From: Pedobacter yulinensis
Lineage (GTDB): Bacteria; Bacteroidota; Bacteroidia; Sphingobacteriales; Sphingobacteriaceae
DNA: 64,000 nucleotides
Assembly: GCF_003029735.1 (NCBI RefSeq)
Contig: NZ_KZ686268.1
Location: 1,103,769-1,167,768, forward strand
Reading direction: 5' to 3'
Made by a program: the position numbers and the translations under genes. The first letter of the stretch is position 1. Each line of letters begins with the position of its first letter. The notes under the pieces were generated by a model, which was given only the letters and a program-made list of their open reading frames with translations, ran no database searches and had not been told where the DNA came from. Positions 25,042 to 34,684 of the stretch are shown here, one piece after another.

Positions 25042-25812
25042 ATGCAAGATAAGATTGAAGAAAGAAGGACTAAAGTAAAAAGTATCCTGATCACTTTACC
25101 GAAGCCCGAGACGGAAAAATCTCCTTACTTTGACCTCGCAAAAAAGTACAACTTAAAAATCGATTTTCGCTCTTTCATCCATGTGGAAGGCGTTCCGGCT
25201 CGCGATTTCAGAAAGGAAAAAATTAACCTTGCAGACTTTACGGCTGTGATCTTCACAAGCCGCAATGCAGCAGATCACTTTTTCCGGATTTGTGAAGAGA
25301 TGCGTTATGAAGTGCCTGCCGACCTGAAATATTTCTGCCTGTCTGAAACCATCGCCCTTTACCTGCAGAAATACATTCAGTACCGCAAAAGGAAGATCTT
25401 TTTTGGCAAACAGACCGCTGCCGACCTGGCCGAGGTACTAAAAAAACATGCGAACGAAAAGTTTCTTTATCCCTGCTCTGACGTGGCTACTGAAGACACC
25501 ATGAACTTTCTTGAGAAAAACGGGTATAATTTCACACCTGCAGTTCTTTTTCGCACGGTTGTAAGTGATCTTTCAGACCTTGCAGATGTGTTTTATGACG
25601 TGATCGCCTTTTTCAGTCCGTCAAGCATCCAGTCGCTCTACAAAAACTTCCCTGACTTCAAACAAAACAAAACACGCATTGCCGCCTTCGGTACAAATAC
25701 CTCGAAAGCAGTGGAAGAGAATGGGTTAATCGTCGACATCGCAGCTCCTGCCCCCGGCGTTCCTTCCATGATCATGGCTATCGAGAACTATGTTAAAATT
25801 TCAAATAAATAG
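25042..25812 (+). CDS. hemD: Uroporphyrinogen-III synthase
   Basis: The 256-residue cytosolic enzyme closes and inverts ring D of hydroxymethylbilane to give uroporphyrinogen III for heme synthesis. The sequence is weakly conserved as always in HemD, but the two-domain pattern is clear: VIFTSRNAADHFF in domain 1, then FLYPCSDVATEDTMNFLEKNGY and the late FFSPSSIQSLYKNFP with AAFGTNTSKAVEENGL. The position between DUF4271 and gldK is conserved in Bacteroidota and supports the call. It lies 12 bases after DUF4271 and 66 before gldK. Confidence 0.92.
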   Translation: MQDKIEERRTKVKSILITLPKPETEKSPYFDLAKKYNLKIDFRSFIHVEGVPARDFRKEKINLADFTAVIFTSRNAADHFFRICEEMRYEVPADLKYFCLSETIALYLQKYIQYRKRKIFFGKQTAADLAEVLKKHANEKFLYPCSDVATEDTMNFLEKNGYNFTPAVLFRTVVSDLSDLADVFYDVIAFFSPSSIQSLYKNFPDFKQNKTRIAAFGTNTSKAVEENGLIVDIAAPAPGVPSMIMAIENYVKISNK

Positions 25813-25878
25813 CCTGAATTGCGCCCGGATTACTATCTTAGTTCAAAAAGAAATTTCATCCAGACGTAATAGCCGATA

Positions 25879-27198
25879 ATGTCCAAACATCTACTTTGGG
25901 TCCTTTCATGCTGCTTCTCATTTACCGCCTGTAACAGCTTTAACAGCAGCAGAACGGCAGAGCTTGCGCGGAAATCTGCAAAAGTGACCTATAGCACCAA
26001 TCCGGGCGAGCAGCACATGGTGTTTATTCCTTCCGGTTCCTTTGTCATGGGCCAAAGCAAGGAGAATGAGATTTTTGACCAGCTTTCGCAGCAGCGGAAA
26101 GTGAGTGTTTCTTCCTTTTACATGGATGAGACCGAGGTTGACAATAAACTTTACCACAAGTTCGTAAACTGGGTGCGCGATTCGATCGCCATCACAAATT
26201 ACATTACAGATAAAGAGTCCTGGTATCTGAAGCCGCCTCCGGGCAAGAAAACAGATCCTTCTTTTGATCCCAAACGCATCAACTGGGCCAAAGTAGGCGA
26301 CGGGCGGCTGATCTGGAACAAGGTAAACCGCAAGAAAAACCCCGATCTGGAACGAATGTTCCTTTCAAGCGACGGTTTGTTCAGCAACAAGGGTGATCTG
26401 GACGTCAGTCAGCTTCGATACCAGTACAGCCTGTTCGACTTTAAACAGGCTTTTGCCGCCCGCAACAGCCCGGTACGCGGCCGCGAAGAGTTTACTTTTC
26501 GCGATACGGTAAACGTATACCCTGACACCACCGTATGGGTAAAAGATTTCAACTATTCAGCAAACGATCCGCTCATGCGTAATTATTTTTCGCATCCGGC
26601 GCTGGCCAATTATCCGGTTGTGGGTGTTAGCTGGCGGCAGGCACTGGCCTTTACCGTGTGGCGCACCAATTATGTGAACAACTATTACGGCCGCAACAAG
26701 AAACGGCGTAAATCTGAATTCAGGCTGCCAACAGAAGCCGAATGGGAATATGCGGCAAGGGGCGGCCTGGTTGCGAAAGAATATCCCTGGGGCAATAACC
26801 TGAAAAACGATTGCGACTGCCTGATGGCTAACTTCAAATCCGGACCTGGAAATTATGTCAAAGAGAAAGGGATCTATACCTCGCCGGTGAAGTCTTTTTA
26901 TCCCAATGGATACGGCTTGTACAATATGGCCGGAAACGTTGCTGAATGGACGGCAGACCTTTACAGTACGTCTGTACTTGCCAAAGCCGGCGACCTGAAC
27001 CCCCGTAACCAACACCTGCCGCAGCGCAGCGATGCCAAAGACATGCAGCGCCGGGTAGTCAAGGGAGGTTCCTGGAAAGACGGTCCTTATTTTATGCGCA
27101 ATGCCGCCCGCTCTTTCGAATACCAGGATACGGCCCGTTCAAACATTGGTTTCAGGACGGTTGTCAGCATCTCTGACGAGCGCGCCATTCTCAAGTAA
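25879..27198 (+). CDS. gldK: Gliding motility / type IX secretion lipoprotein GldK (PorK)
   Basis: The 439-residue outer-membrane lipoprotein forms, with GldN, the periplasmic ring of the type IX secretion system. The lipobox cysteine is C18 (SFTACNSF). The rest is a formylglycine-generating-enzyme-like (SUMF1) fold: FIPSGSFVMGQSKENE near 50, RLPTEAEWEYAARGG near 284 and the closing GGSWKDGPYFMRNAARSF. As in other GldK proteins the fold is used structurally rather than as an enzyme. It is the first gene of gldKLMN, with 12 bases to gldL. Confidence 0.97.
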   Translation: MSKHLLWVLSCCFSFTACNSFNSSRTAELARKSAKVTYSTNPGEQHMVFIPSGSFVMGQSKENEIFDQLSQQRKVSVSSFYMDETEVDNKLYHKFVNWVRDSIAITNYITDKESWYLKPPPGKKTDPSFDPKRINWAKVGDGRLIWNKVNRKKNPDLERMFLSSDGLFSNKGDLDVSQLRYQYSLFDFKQAFAARNSPVRGREEFTFRDTVNVYPDTTVWVKDFNYSANDPLMRNYFSHPALANYPVVGVSWRQALAFTVWRTNYVNNYYGRNKKRRKSEFRLPTEAEWEYAARGGLVAKEYPWGNNLKNDCDCLMANFKSGPGNYVKEKGIYTSPVKSFYPNGYGLYNMAGNVAEWTADLYSTSVLAKAGDLNPRNQHLPQRSDAKDMQRRVVKGGSWKDGPYFMRNAARSFEYQDTARSNIGFRTVVSISDERAILK

Positions 27199-27210
27199 AA
27201 GCTTCAGATC

Positions 27211-27777
27211 ATGAGACAAAAAAAGAAATTCAGGGTCACCATCAACTCCATTACTTCCTGGGGAGCCTCGGTGGTGATCATCGGCGTGATGGCCAAACTT
27301 TTGCGCTGGCAGGCAGCGGATACGCTGATCATTGCAGGCATGCTGACCGAAGCCATCCTGTTTTTTATTCTCGGTTTTCAGCGGGAGGACGACGATGAAG
27401 TGATCACCCTGGACCATACGCCGGCCACAGCCACAACGCAGGCAGACACCCGTGCTGTTCCCGTACCGGGCGGGTCGACTGCACAGCCCGGCTACCCGGT
27501 AGCCGTTTCTTCAGGCGGCTTTGGCGGTGCGAACACCTCGGTGTCTGCGCCCGTTGCCGCCGAGGCCTATGACAGTGAGGTGGCCGCAATGGTCGAGAAG
27601 CTGAAAGTAATGAACCAGTCTTTCGAAAAAATGGCGGCCGATTTTCAGGCCCTCGAAGGGCAGGCCCAGACGGCCCAGCGGGTACAGTTTGAAATGGATA
27701 AGATGGCTAAAAATCTGACCGCGATCAACTCGGTTTACCGGAATATGCTTTCGGCCATGAACATGCCCGGCGCCTGA
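27211..27777 (+). CDS. gldL: Type IX secretion inner-membrane motor protein GldL (PorL)
   Basis: The 188-residue protein has two N-terminal membrane helices (about 11-30 and 35-55). With GldM it forms the proton-driven motor. The second helix ends in AGMLTEAILFFILGFQ, including the conserved glutamate expected to take part in proton flow. A proline/alanine/glycine-rich cytoplasmic stretch and a C-terminal coiled coil (MVEKLKVMNQSFEKMAADFQ) follow. It is a little shorter than flavobacterial GldL. Spacing to its neighbours is 11-12 bases. Confidence 0.96.
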   Translation: MRQKKKFRVTINSITSWGASVVIIGVMAKLLRWQAADTLIIAGMLTEAILFFILGFQREDDDEVITLDHTPATATTQADTRAVPVPGGSTAQPGYPVAVSSGGFGGANTSVSAPVAAEAYDSEVAAMVEKLKVMNQSFEKMAADFQALEGQAQTAQRVQFEMDKMAKNLTAINSVYRNMLSAMNMPGA

Positions 27778-27788
27778 TTCATTAAACC

Positions 27789-29330
27789 ATGGCGAAATCA
27801 AAAATGACACCCCGGCAACGGCTTGTAAACCTGATGTACCTGGTTTTGCTGGCCATGCTTGCGCTGAGCATTCCCGATTCTGTTCTGAACGCCTTTAAAA
27901 ACCTCGACGATAACCTGCAGGAGTCTATCCAGAAAAACCAGTTCGAAACCAGTTCTTACCTGGCCAGTTTTCGCGACAAACGGCTTAAAGGTGATCCTGA
28001 AAAAAACACGATCATTTTGGATCGGGCCGGTCAGGCAGTCTCATTGGTCGCGGGGTTAAATAACTACATCGATTCATTAAAAGGCGTGCTGCTGGACCAA
28101 ACAGGTGGTTACCGAAAAGAAACCGGAGAAGTCGCCAATGGCGAGAACACCGACCTGACCTACCAGTTTTTTATAAAAAAGGAGAATGCAGCAGCACTTC
28201 GCAAAAGGATCAATGAAACCCGCAGCCGCTTGCTTGCGCTCTTTCCGGAAACAGAACGCCATACCCTGAACTTTAAAATGAGTGCCACAGATAAGAAGAC
28301 TGCTTCAGGGCAAACCGAAAGCTGGGAAATGTACAATTTTGGCAAAGAGACCCCGGTTACGGCGGCAGTGACGATCCTGTCTATGCTTAAATCTGAAGCC
28401 GTAAACGCTGAAAACTACCTGGTTAAAAAGATTCTCGGGCATTATGATGAAAGCGTGATCACGCTGGACCGCTTTGTTGCCACTGCTTCAGCGCCAACGG
28501 CCTACGTCCTCGCGGGGCAGCCTTACCGGGCTGATGTTTACCTCAACTCCTACAATTCGGCCAGGGCCGCGCAGGTCACAGTAAACGGCCAATCCATACC
28601 GGTTGTGAATGGTATCGGGAAGTACGAATCCCGGTCTTCGAGACCCGGTGTGTATACCTGGCGCGGAACGGTACGCATGCGCCAGACCGATGGAACCATC
28701 AAAGAGTTCCAGACCGAACCACAGACCTACCAGGTGGCGGCACCTTCAGCAACCATTGCTCCTGAAAAACTGAACATCTTTTATGCCGGTATCGGGAATC
28801 CGCTGCGCATTTCTGCCGCCGGTTTTTCAACCGATAAACTCAATGTGAGCCTTTCAGGCCCCGGGTCTTTGCGGCGCACACAGACCGGGTATAGTTACCA
28901 GGTTGGCAGCGAGGGGATCGGTAAACGTGTGGTGCTGCAGACCACGACTACGGTCGATGGGCGCAGCATTTCGCTGGGCAGCCAGGAGTTCAGAATAAAA
29001 AAACTTAAAGACCCAACGGCTAAGTTTGCAGGCAAGACGGCCGGCACCATGAACCCGGTTGTGCTGCGCAACCAGGATTTTATTTACGCGAATGTCGAAG
29101 ATTTCGAGTTCGATGTGAAGTATTCGATCAGGCGGTTTACCGTCACGATCGTGGGGCCGTCACGCGAGCTGAGTGTGATCCAAAACAACGGAGCTGATTT
29201 TGGCCAGCAGCTTAAAGCGGCTTTCAATTCGGTCCGGCCTGGCAGCAAAGTTATTTTCGACAACATCCTGTGTACAGGCCCCGACGGGGTAGACAGGGTA
29301 TTGAACCCGATTATTATGACCATCAATTGA
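27789..29330 (+). CDS. gldM: Type IX secretion protein GldM (PorM)
   Basis: The 513-residue protein has a single N-terminal membrane helix (about 10-30, LVNLMYLVLLAMLALSIPD) and a large periplasmic part of four domains. Dimers pass torque from GldL to the GldK/GldN ring. The opening MTPRQRLVNLMYLVLLAMLA and the C-terminal FKIKKLKDPTAKFAG-type segment are diagnostic. It is 11 bases after gldL and 1 base before gldN. The length is normal. Confidence 0.97.
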   Translation: MAKSKMTPRQRLVNLMYLVLLAMLALSIPDSVLNAFKNLDDNLQESIQKNQFETSSYLASFRDKRLKGDPEKNTIILDRAGQAVSLVAGLNNYIDSLKGVLLDQTGGYRKETGEVANGENTDLTYQFFIKKENAAALRKRINETRSRLLALFPETERHTLNFKMSATDKKTASGQTESWEMYNFGKETPVTAAVTILSMLKSEAVNAENYLVKKILGHYDESVITLDRFVATASAPTAYVLAGQPYRADVYLNSYNSARAAQVTVNGQSIPVVNGIGKYESRSSRPGVYTWRGTVRMRQTDGTIKEFQTEPQTYQVAAPSATIAPEKLNIFYAGIGNPLRISAAGFSTDKLNVSLSGPGSLRRTQTGYSYQVGSEGIGKRVVLQTTTTVDGRSISLGSQEFRIKKLKDPTAKFAGKTAGTMNPVVLRNQDFIYANVEDFEFDVKYSIRRFTVTIVGPSRELSVIQNNGADFGQQLKAAFNSVRPGSKVIFDNILCTGPDGVDRVLNPIIMTIN

Positions 29331-29331
29331 T

Positions 29332-30249
29332 ATGAAAAGGAAAGGCATTTTTTTAGTACCTGTTATACTACTGCTTTGCCAGGTGTTGTTTGCACAGAAA
29401 CCTGATGAGAAAACTTCTTACGGCTATTACGGATCCCTGTTCCTGAACGGACAGGTGATCGACTATGTACCGCTATCGGAAGAGGATGTGCTGTTTTCCA
29501 AACGGTTGTGGCGTACCCTCGATACAAAAGATACCGTGAACTGGAGTTTGCTCGCGCCGCAGTCTAAACTGAGCGACATCATGATGAATGCGCTAAAAGA
29601 AGGCGAACTTACGGCTTACGATGTGCCGGCCGGTCCGTCGGGAAGTTATTTCTCCAAAGTGCTGAACAACGACCAGATCACCAAAAAGCTCTCTGACAGC
29701 ATTTTCGTGCCGCAGTATGATAAAGACGGCAACCAGATTGGCGGCCGCATGATGCAGCAGGATTTTAACCCAGACCAGATCAAAAAATACATGATCATGG
29801 AAGATTGGGTTTTTGACCGGAACCGGGGCGTGTTCGAAGCCCGTATTCTGGGTATCGCCCCGCTGCTCAGCGTTAAAGCGGGAGGCGAAGAGATCGATGA
29901 CTATGTGCCGTTCTGGGTTTATTTTCCTGAATTGCGCTACATCCTGGCCACACGCAAAATTGCCTTATTTGAAAACGACGCCTCGCAATGGAGTTATGAC
30001 GACTGGTTTATGAAACGCCGGTTCAATGGCCGCATTTATAAGATTTCGAATCCGCTTGATGTTCCGCTCGATGTGATGTACCAAGGCCAGGATCTTGACA
30101 AGGTAAGGGAACGGATTGACCGCGAACTGATGAGCCGCCTGGAATTGCTGATGAAAGAACACAACGCAGCCGTTGAAACACCTGATCCTGTTCAAAAGCC
30201 TAAAAAAGGCAAGGGCAAAGCTAAAAAGCCGTCTCGGACGGGTAGTTAA
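29332..30249 (+). CDS. gldN: Type IX secretion / gliding protein GldN (PorN)
   Basis: The 305-residue periplasmic protein has a signal peptide ending at LFAQ (about residue 21) and partners GldK in the secretion ring. The family pattern is present: KRLWRTLDTKDTVNWSLL-type opening, KKYMIMEDWVFDRNRGVFEARILGIAPL and YYFPELRYILATR-like segments. The C-terminal tail is lysine-rich (PKKGKGKAKKPS). It is the last gene of the operon and ends 8 bases from the convergent uvrC stop. Confidence 0.96.
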   Translation: MKRKGIFLVPVILLLCQVLFAQKPDEKTSYGYYGSLFLNGQVIDYVPLSEEDVLFSKRLWRTLDTKDTVNWSLLAPQSKLSDIMMNALKEGELTAYDVPAGPSGSYFSKVLNNDQITKKLSDSIFVPQYDKDGNQIGGRMMQQDFNPDQIKKYMIMEDWVFDRNRGVFEARILGIAPLLSVKAGGEEIDDYVPFWVYFPELRYILATRKIALFENDASQWSYDDWFMKRRFNGRIYKISNPLDVPLDVMYQGQDLDKVRERIDRELMSRLELLMKEHNAAVETPDPVQKPKKGKGKAKKPSRTGS

Positions 30250-30257
30250 AGCGCCGG

Positions 30258-32099
30258 TTATGCAGGCGTTTCGCCGATCGGTGGCGCTGTCGGTCCTGTG
30301 TCGCCGTTAAAATGCATTTTAAGCATGTGAATCTGCTTCAGGTTCAGTACCGCCGCCAGTTCGGCTTCGGTGGCTTCGCGAATTTTTTTTACAGATTTGA
30401 AATGCTTCAGCAGTTTTTCTGCCGTTGTCTTGCCAATACCGGCAATCTGTTCCAGTTCTGTCTTTAACGTGCCCTGATCGCGTTTCTTACGGTGAAAAGT
30501 AATGCCAAAGCGGTGCGCTTCATCGCGCAGCTGCTGGATGACTTTCAGGGTCTCTGATTTTTTATCCAGGTATAAGGGGTAGGAATCGCCCGGATAAAAC
30601 AATTCTTCCAGCCTTTTTGCAATGCCGATAACCGTTACCTTATTCTCGATACCGAGTTTTTTGAGGCTGGTCATGGCCGAGGAAAGCTGTCCTTTGCCGC
30701 CGTCAATGATGATCAGCTGCGGCAGCTCTGTTCCCTCCTCCAGCATGCGGCGATACCGCCTGAATACAGCTTCTTCCATGGTGGCGAAGTCGTTTGGTCC
30801 CTCGACCGTTTTTACATTAAAGTGGCGATAATCCTTCTTTGAAGGTTTGGCATCCTTAAATACAACGATGGCCGAAACCGGGTACTTGCCCTGGAAGTTC
30901 GAATTGTCAAAACACTCGATGTGCCGGGGCAGCTGTGTAAGCCGCAGGTCTTTCTGCATCTGGGTCAGGATGCGGTCGGTCCTCAGTTCAGGGTTTAGCT
31001 TTTCATATTGGTTTAGTTTCTCTTTCCGGAAAAAAAGTACGTTTTTCTCTGAAAGCTCCAGCAGTTTTTTCTTTTCTCCCAGTTTCGGAACAATGAATTT
31101 AATATTCTCATCATCGAGCGAAAGCTCAAAGGGAACGATGATCTCTTTTGATGTACTGTTAAAATTGTTGCGGATCTCGGTAATCGCTATGCTCAGCAGT
31201 TCCTCGTCAGACTCGTCCAGGCGTTTCTTAATCTCAATAGTCTGCGTTTGCGTAATCGTTCCATTTACGATTTTCAGGTAGTTGACAAAGGCGTACCGTT
31301 CGTCGGAAGCAATGCTGAACACGTCTACATTGGTGATGGAGCTGTTCACAACGGTCGACTTGCTCTGGTATTTTTCAAGGATACCCAGCTTTTTCTGGTA
31401 CTCATGCGCCAGTTCGAAGTTCAGCTCTTCTGATGCTTTTTTGACAACCTGTTTAACTTCTTTGATGACATTGCCAATCTTTCCGTTCAGGATGCTTTTG
31501 ATCTGTTCAATGTTATGGTCGTAATCCGGCTCGCTCTGGAATGCCTGACAGGGCCCTTTGCAATTGCCGATCTGGTATTCCAGACACACCTTGAACTTGC
31601 CTTCGGCTATACTTTTTTCATTGAGCGGCAGGTTGCAGGTGCGCAGGGGATATGTTTCGCGTATCAGGTCTAGAATGGTGTGCATCATCCCCACAGAAGC
31701 ATAGGGCCCCAGGTACGTCGAACCATCTTTGATCACCTTCCGGGTCCAGAAAATGCGGGGATAGTGTTCTTTTTTAATGATGATCCAGGGATAGGTCTTG
31801 TCATCTTTCAGGTTGATGTTATACCGGGGCTGGTGTTTTTTGATCAGGCTGTTTTCGAGCAGCCATGCATCAATTTCTGTGTCGACGAGCGTAAATGTGA
31901 TTTTGCGGATCTTGGAAACAAGCATCCGCGTCTTCCCATTGTTACGCTGATTGTCCTGGATAAAATAAGAGCCTACCCGATTGCGCAGATCCTTGGCTTT
32001 GCCGATATAGATCAGGTTGCCATCCGCATCCCAATATTGGTATACGCCCGGTCTGTGCGGAATGTTCTGGAGTTCGGCTTTGTAATCGAATTTGCTCAT
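30258..32099 (-). CDS. uvrC: Excinuclease ABC subunit C
   Basis: The 613-residue nuclease makes both incisions in nucleotide excision repair within the UvrBC-DNA complex. Domains in order are GIY-YIG (GVY near 18, YIG near 31), a cysteine-rich stretch (CNLPLNEKSIAEGKFKVC with GNCKGPC, about 154-185) proposed to bind an iron-sulfur cluster, and a UVR motif near 200-235. An RNase H-like 5' nuclease domain (FDNSNFQGKYPVSAIVVF onward) and two helix-hairpin-helix motifs (IAGIGKTTAEKLLKHF) complete it. The C terminus carries a short proline-rich tail. It is convergent with gldN. Confidence 0.98.
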   Translation of the reverse strand: MSKFDYKAELQNIPHRPGVYQYWDADGNLIYIGKAKDLRNRVGSYFIQDNQRNNGKTRMLVSKIRKITFTLVDTEIDAWLLENSLIKKHQPRYNINLKDDKTYPWIIIKKEHYPRIFWTRKVIKDGSTYLGPYASVGMMHTILDLIRETYPLRTCNLPLNEKSIAEGKFKVCLEYQIGNCKGPCQAFQSEPDYDHNIEQIKSILNGKIGNVIKEVKQVVKKASEELNFELAHEYQKKLGILEKYQSKSTVVNSSITNVDVFSIASDERYAFVNYLKIVNGTITQTQTIEIKKRLDESDEELLSIAITEIRNNFNSTSKEIIVPFELSLDDENIKFIVPKLGEKKKLLELSEKNVLFFRKEKLNQYEKLNPELRTDRILTQMQKDLRLTQLPRHIECFDNSNFQGKYPVSAIVVFKDAKPSKKDYRHFNVKTVEGPNDFATMEEAVFRRYRRMLEEGTELPQLIIIDGGKGQLSSAMTSLKKLGIENKVTVIGIAKRLEELFYPGDSYPLYLDKKSETLKVIQQLRDEAHRFGITFHRKKRDQGTLKTELEQIAGIGKTTAEKLLKHFKSVKKIREATEAELAAVLNLKQIHMLKMHFNGDTGPTAPPIGETPA

Positions 32100-32159
32100 G
32101 GACTGTGCAAATATCCGGAATTTAAACGGCTATCAAAAAGATGCCGTTTGCCGGATGTG

Positions 32160-32372
32160 TCAGGATTTCTTTTTCAGGAACTCTGTTTTCAGTACAATAA
32201 CGGTTTTATCGACCCGTCCCTCGATCTCGCCGGGATTGCCGGTAAGCCTGATGTTTTTAACGGTTGTTCCCTGTTTAATGGTGGCGGCCATGCCCTTAAC
32301 CTTAAGCGTGCGGTTCACGATAACCGAATCGCCGTCGTTAAGCACATTGCCGTTGCTGTCTTTTGTTTCCAT
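32160..32372 (-). CDS. PhnA C-terminal-domain protein (YjdM-like)
   Basis: The 70-residue protein corresponds to the C-terminal SH3-like domain of PhnA/YjdM: VKDSNGNVL-type opening NGNVLNDGDSVIVNRTLKVKG and the ending KTVIVLKTEFLKKK. The N-terminal zinc ribbon of full-length YjdM is missing. Such short forms are common in Bacteroidota and their function is unknown; the phosphonate link of the name is not supported by any phn gene here. It lies 87 bases downstream of the penicillin-binding protein gene. Confidence 0.88.
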   Translation of the reverse strand: METKDSNGNVLNDGDSVIVNRTLKVKGMAATIKQGTTVKNIRLTGNPGEIEGRVDKTVIVLKTEFLKKKS

Positions 32373-32459
32373 TTATGATTTTTCCCGGGGCTTTCCGGGT
32401 AGGCCGTGTAAAAAAGAATGCCGGGTTTATGGTGAAAAATCCGTTGCGGGGCGGCCTGA

Positions 32460-34679
32460 TCAGAAGCCCAGTTTTTCATCAAGTTCAGTGCTGCCTTGTT
32501 CCTGCTGCTGGTACTGGTTGCAGTCAATGACGATCGAAACGCCGTTTTTAGGCGGTTCAAAATCTGTTTTCTGGATGCCCAGTTTAGGGTTTGCATAGAC
32601 CCGCTTGATAAAGCCTGCAAAGATGGGCAGGGCTGTGGTTGCGCCGTCGCCTTCTCTTGTGTTGATGAAGTGAAAGGCACGGTCCTCGCATCCAGTCCAG
32701 ACACCCGTTACCAGCTGCGGAGTAACGGCCATGAACCAACCGTCGCTGTTGTCGTTCGTGGTGCCGGTTTTACCACCTATCGGGGCATTGACCTGGTACC
32801 TGTAGTTAAGCCGGCTGCCTGTGCCGCCGTTAACAACGGCGCGCAGCATGCGCGTCATTACATAGGCAACTTCTTCGTTCATGACCAGTTCAACTTTGGG
32901 TGTTTGTTCAAAAAGGACCACGCCGTTCTTGTCGGTAACTTTGAGCAGGTAGGTGGGTTCGGTCCAGGCCCCGCGGTTAGCAAACACGCTGTAGGCACCG
33001 GTCATGCTAAAGACAGATGCATCAAAAGAGCCCAGGGCAATGGACGGGTAGGGTGGCACGTTCGGTATGTGCATTTTTGCAGCCAGGTTGGCTACAGCAA
33101 CAGGACCTACCTGTTTCATGAGGTAGGCGGCGATGTAGTTTTGCGAGGCGGCCAGACCCTTTTGCAGGGTAAGATAGCCGGGAATTGTTCCTGATGAGCG
33201 GGGTGTCCACGGCGCGCCGTAACCGTCTATGGTCACAGGTTCATTCGGTACCGAGAAACAGGGTGAGTAGCCATTTTCAATGGCCACTGCATAGGTAAGC
33301 GGTTTAGCAGTCGAGCCCACCTGCCTTGTACCCATTTTAACCTGGTCGTATTTAAAGTGCTGGAAGTTGATGCCGCCAACCCAGGCCTTTACATAACCCG
33401 TTCGGGGGTCCATAGACATCATGGCATTGCGCAGCAACATCTTGTAGTACCGCACCGAGTCGATGGGTTTCATCAGCGTATCAATGTCGCCTTTCCAGGT
33501 AAAAATGGTCAGCTTGGTTGGCGTGTTGAAGTCTGCGCGGATCTCTTCGTCTGTTTTGCCTTCCAGCTTCAGTGCCTTGTAGCGGTCTGAACGGCGCATG
33601 CCCTGCTCAATTTCCAGTTTTTTACCTTTGAACGGATTGCGTCCGCGCCAGCTTTTTATGAACTGCGCCTGTAACTGTTTCATGTATTCTTTTTGCGCCT
33701 GTTCTGCATAAACCTGCATGTCGTAGTTGATCGTGGTGTAGATCTTCAGTCCGTCGCGATCCAGGTCATAAGGCGTATCATCGGCTTTCAGGATAGACCG
33801 TTCTTCGAAAATGCGTTTGATGTCGTTTTTAAGCACGGCCCTGAAATACGGGGCAATGCCGTCTGCCACCGTTGCTGCATTGAAACGCAAACCGAGGGGT
33901 TTCACTTTTTCGCGTTCAAAATCGGCTTCGGTGAGCAGGTTGGAGCGAACCATCATGGCCATAACGGTGTTTCTGCGTGCCAGCGACCGTTCGGGGTTCC
34001 GGGTGGGCGAATACCGCGTTACACCCTTCTGCAGGCCAACCAGTGTAGCAGCCTGCGTTACCGTGAGGCGGTCTGGGGTGGTGCTGTAATACACGCGTGC
34101 AGCTGACTTGATGCCAAAGGCGTTGTTGCCGAAATCTACCGTATTTAAGTACATGGTGATGATCTCTTCCTTGGTATAGTTCCTTTCCAGTTTAACCGCT
34201 ACGATCCATTCTTTAAATTTCTGCATTACGCGTTTGAAAAAATTCCGTTCCCGGCCCGTTTCAGAGAACAGGTTCAGGGCAAGCTGTTGTGTAATGGTAC
34301 TGCCACCCTGTTTTTTTCCAATCAGGTTGTAAAATATAATGGTAAAGGTTCGCCTGAAATCAATACCTGAGTGCTCCTTGAAACGCGTGTCTTCAGTGGC
34401 CACCAGGGCATTGATGACATTGGGCGAAATTTCAGGATAGGTAACGTTTGAGCGGTTCTGGACGAAATAGGTGCCCAATGTGCGGCCGTTATCGGCAATG
34501 ATCTCTGAGGCCTGGTTGCTTTTCGGGTTTTCAATGTCGCGAAACGAGGGCAATTGTCCGAAAAAGCCAAACCCAACACACGTAATAAATATGGCGAACA
34601 CGGCTATGCCGCCAACAACGATTTTCCAGATGCGAAAGTTGTATTTTTTGATGTCGGCTTCAGTAAGCGTTTTTGTCAT
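32460..34679 (-). CDS. Class A penicillin-binding protein (PBP1A-type transglycosylase/transpeptidase)
   Basis: The 739-residue bifunctional enzyme polymerises and cross-links peptidoglycan in the periplasm. A single membrane helix (about 18-40) anchors it. The GT51 domain has E96 in ATEDTRFKEHSG and the GGSTITQQLALNLF motif. The transpeptidase has S456-T-A-K459 (GSTAKPLTYA) and KTGT in IGGKTGTTND. It sits 5 bases after sprE in a leftward operon, so cell-wall growth and the type IX apparatus may be co-expressed. The family is certain; whether mrcA or mrcB nomenclature applies is not. Confidence 0.96.
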   Translation of the reverse strand: MTKTLTEADIKKYNFRIWKIVVGGIAVFAIFITCVGFGFFGQLPSFRDIENPKSNQASEIIADNGRTLGTYFVQNRSNVTYPEISPNVINALVATEDTRFKEHSGIDFRRTFTIIFYNLIGKKQGGSTITQQLALNLFSETGRERNFFKRVMQKFKEWIVAVKLERNYTKEEIITMYLNTVDFGNNAFGIKSAARVYYSTTPDRLTVTQAATLVGLQKGVTRYSPTRNPERSLARRNTVMAMMVRSNLLTEADFEREKVKPLGLRFNAATVADGIAPYFRAVLKNDIKRIFEERSILKADDTPYDLDRDGLKIYTTINYDMQVYAEQAQKEYMKQLQAQFIKSWRGRNPFKGKKLEIEQGMRRSDRYKALKLEGKTDEEIRADFNTPTKLTIFTWKGDIDTLMKPIDSVRYYKMLLRNAMMSMDPRTGYVKAWVGGINFQHFKYDQVKMGTRQVGSTAKPLTYAVAIENGYSPCFSVPNEPVTIDGYGAPWTPRSSGTIPGYLTLQKGLAASQNYIAAYLMKQVGPVAVANLAAKMHIPNVPPYPSIALGSFDASVFSMTGAYSVFANRGAWTEPTYLLKVTDKNGVVLFEQTPKVELVMNEEVAYVMTRMLRAVVNGGTGSRLNYRYQVNAPIGGKTGTTNDNSDGWFMAVTPQLVTGVWTGCEDRAFHFINTREGDGATTALPIFAGFIKRVYANPKLGIQKTDFEPPKNGVSIVIDCNQYQQQEQGSTELDEKLGF

Positions 34680-34684
34680 TTGTG

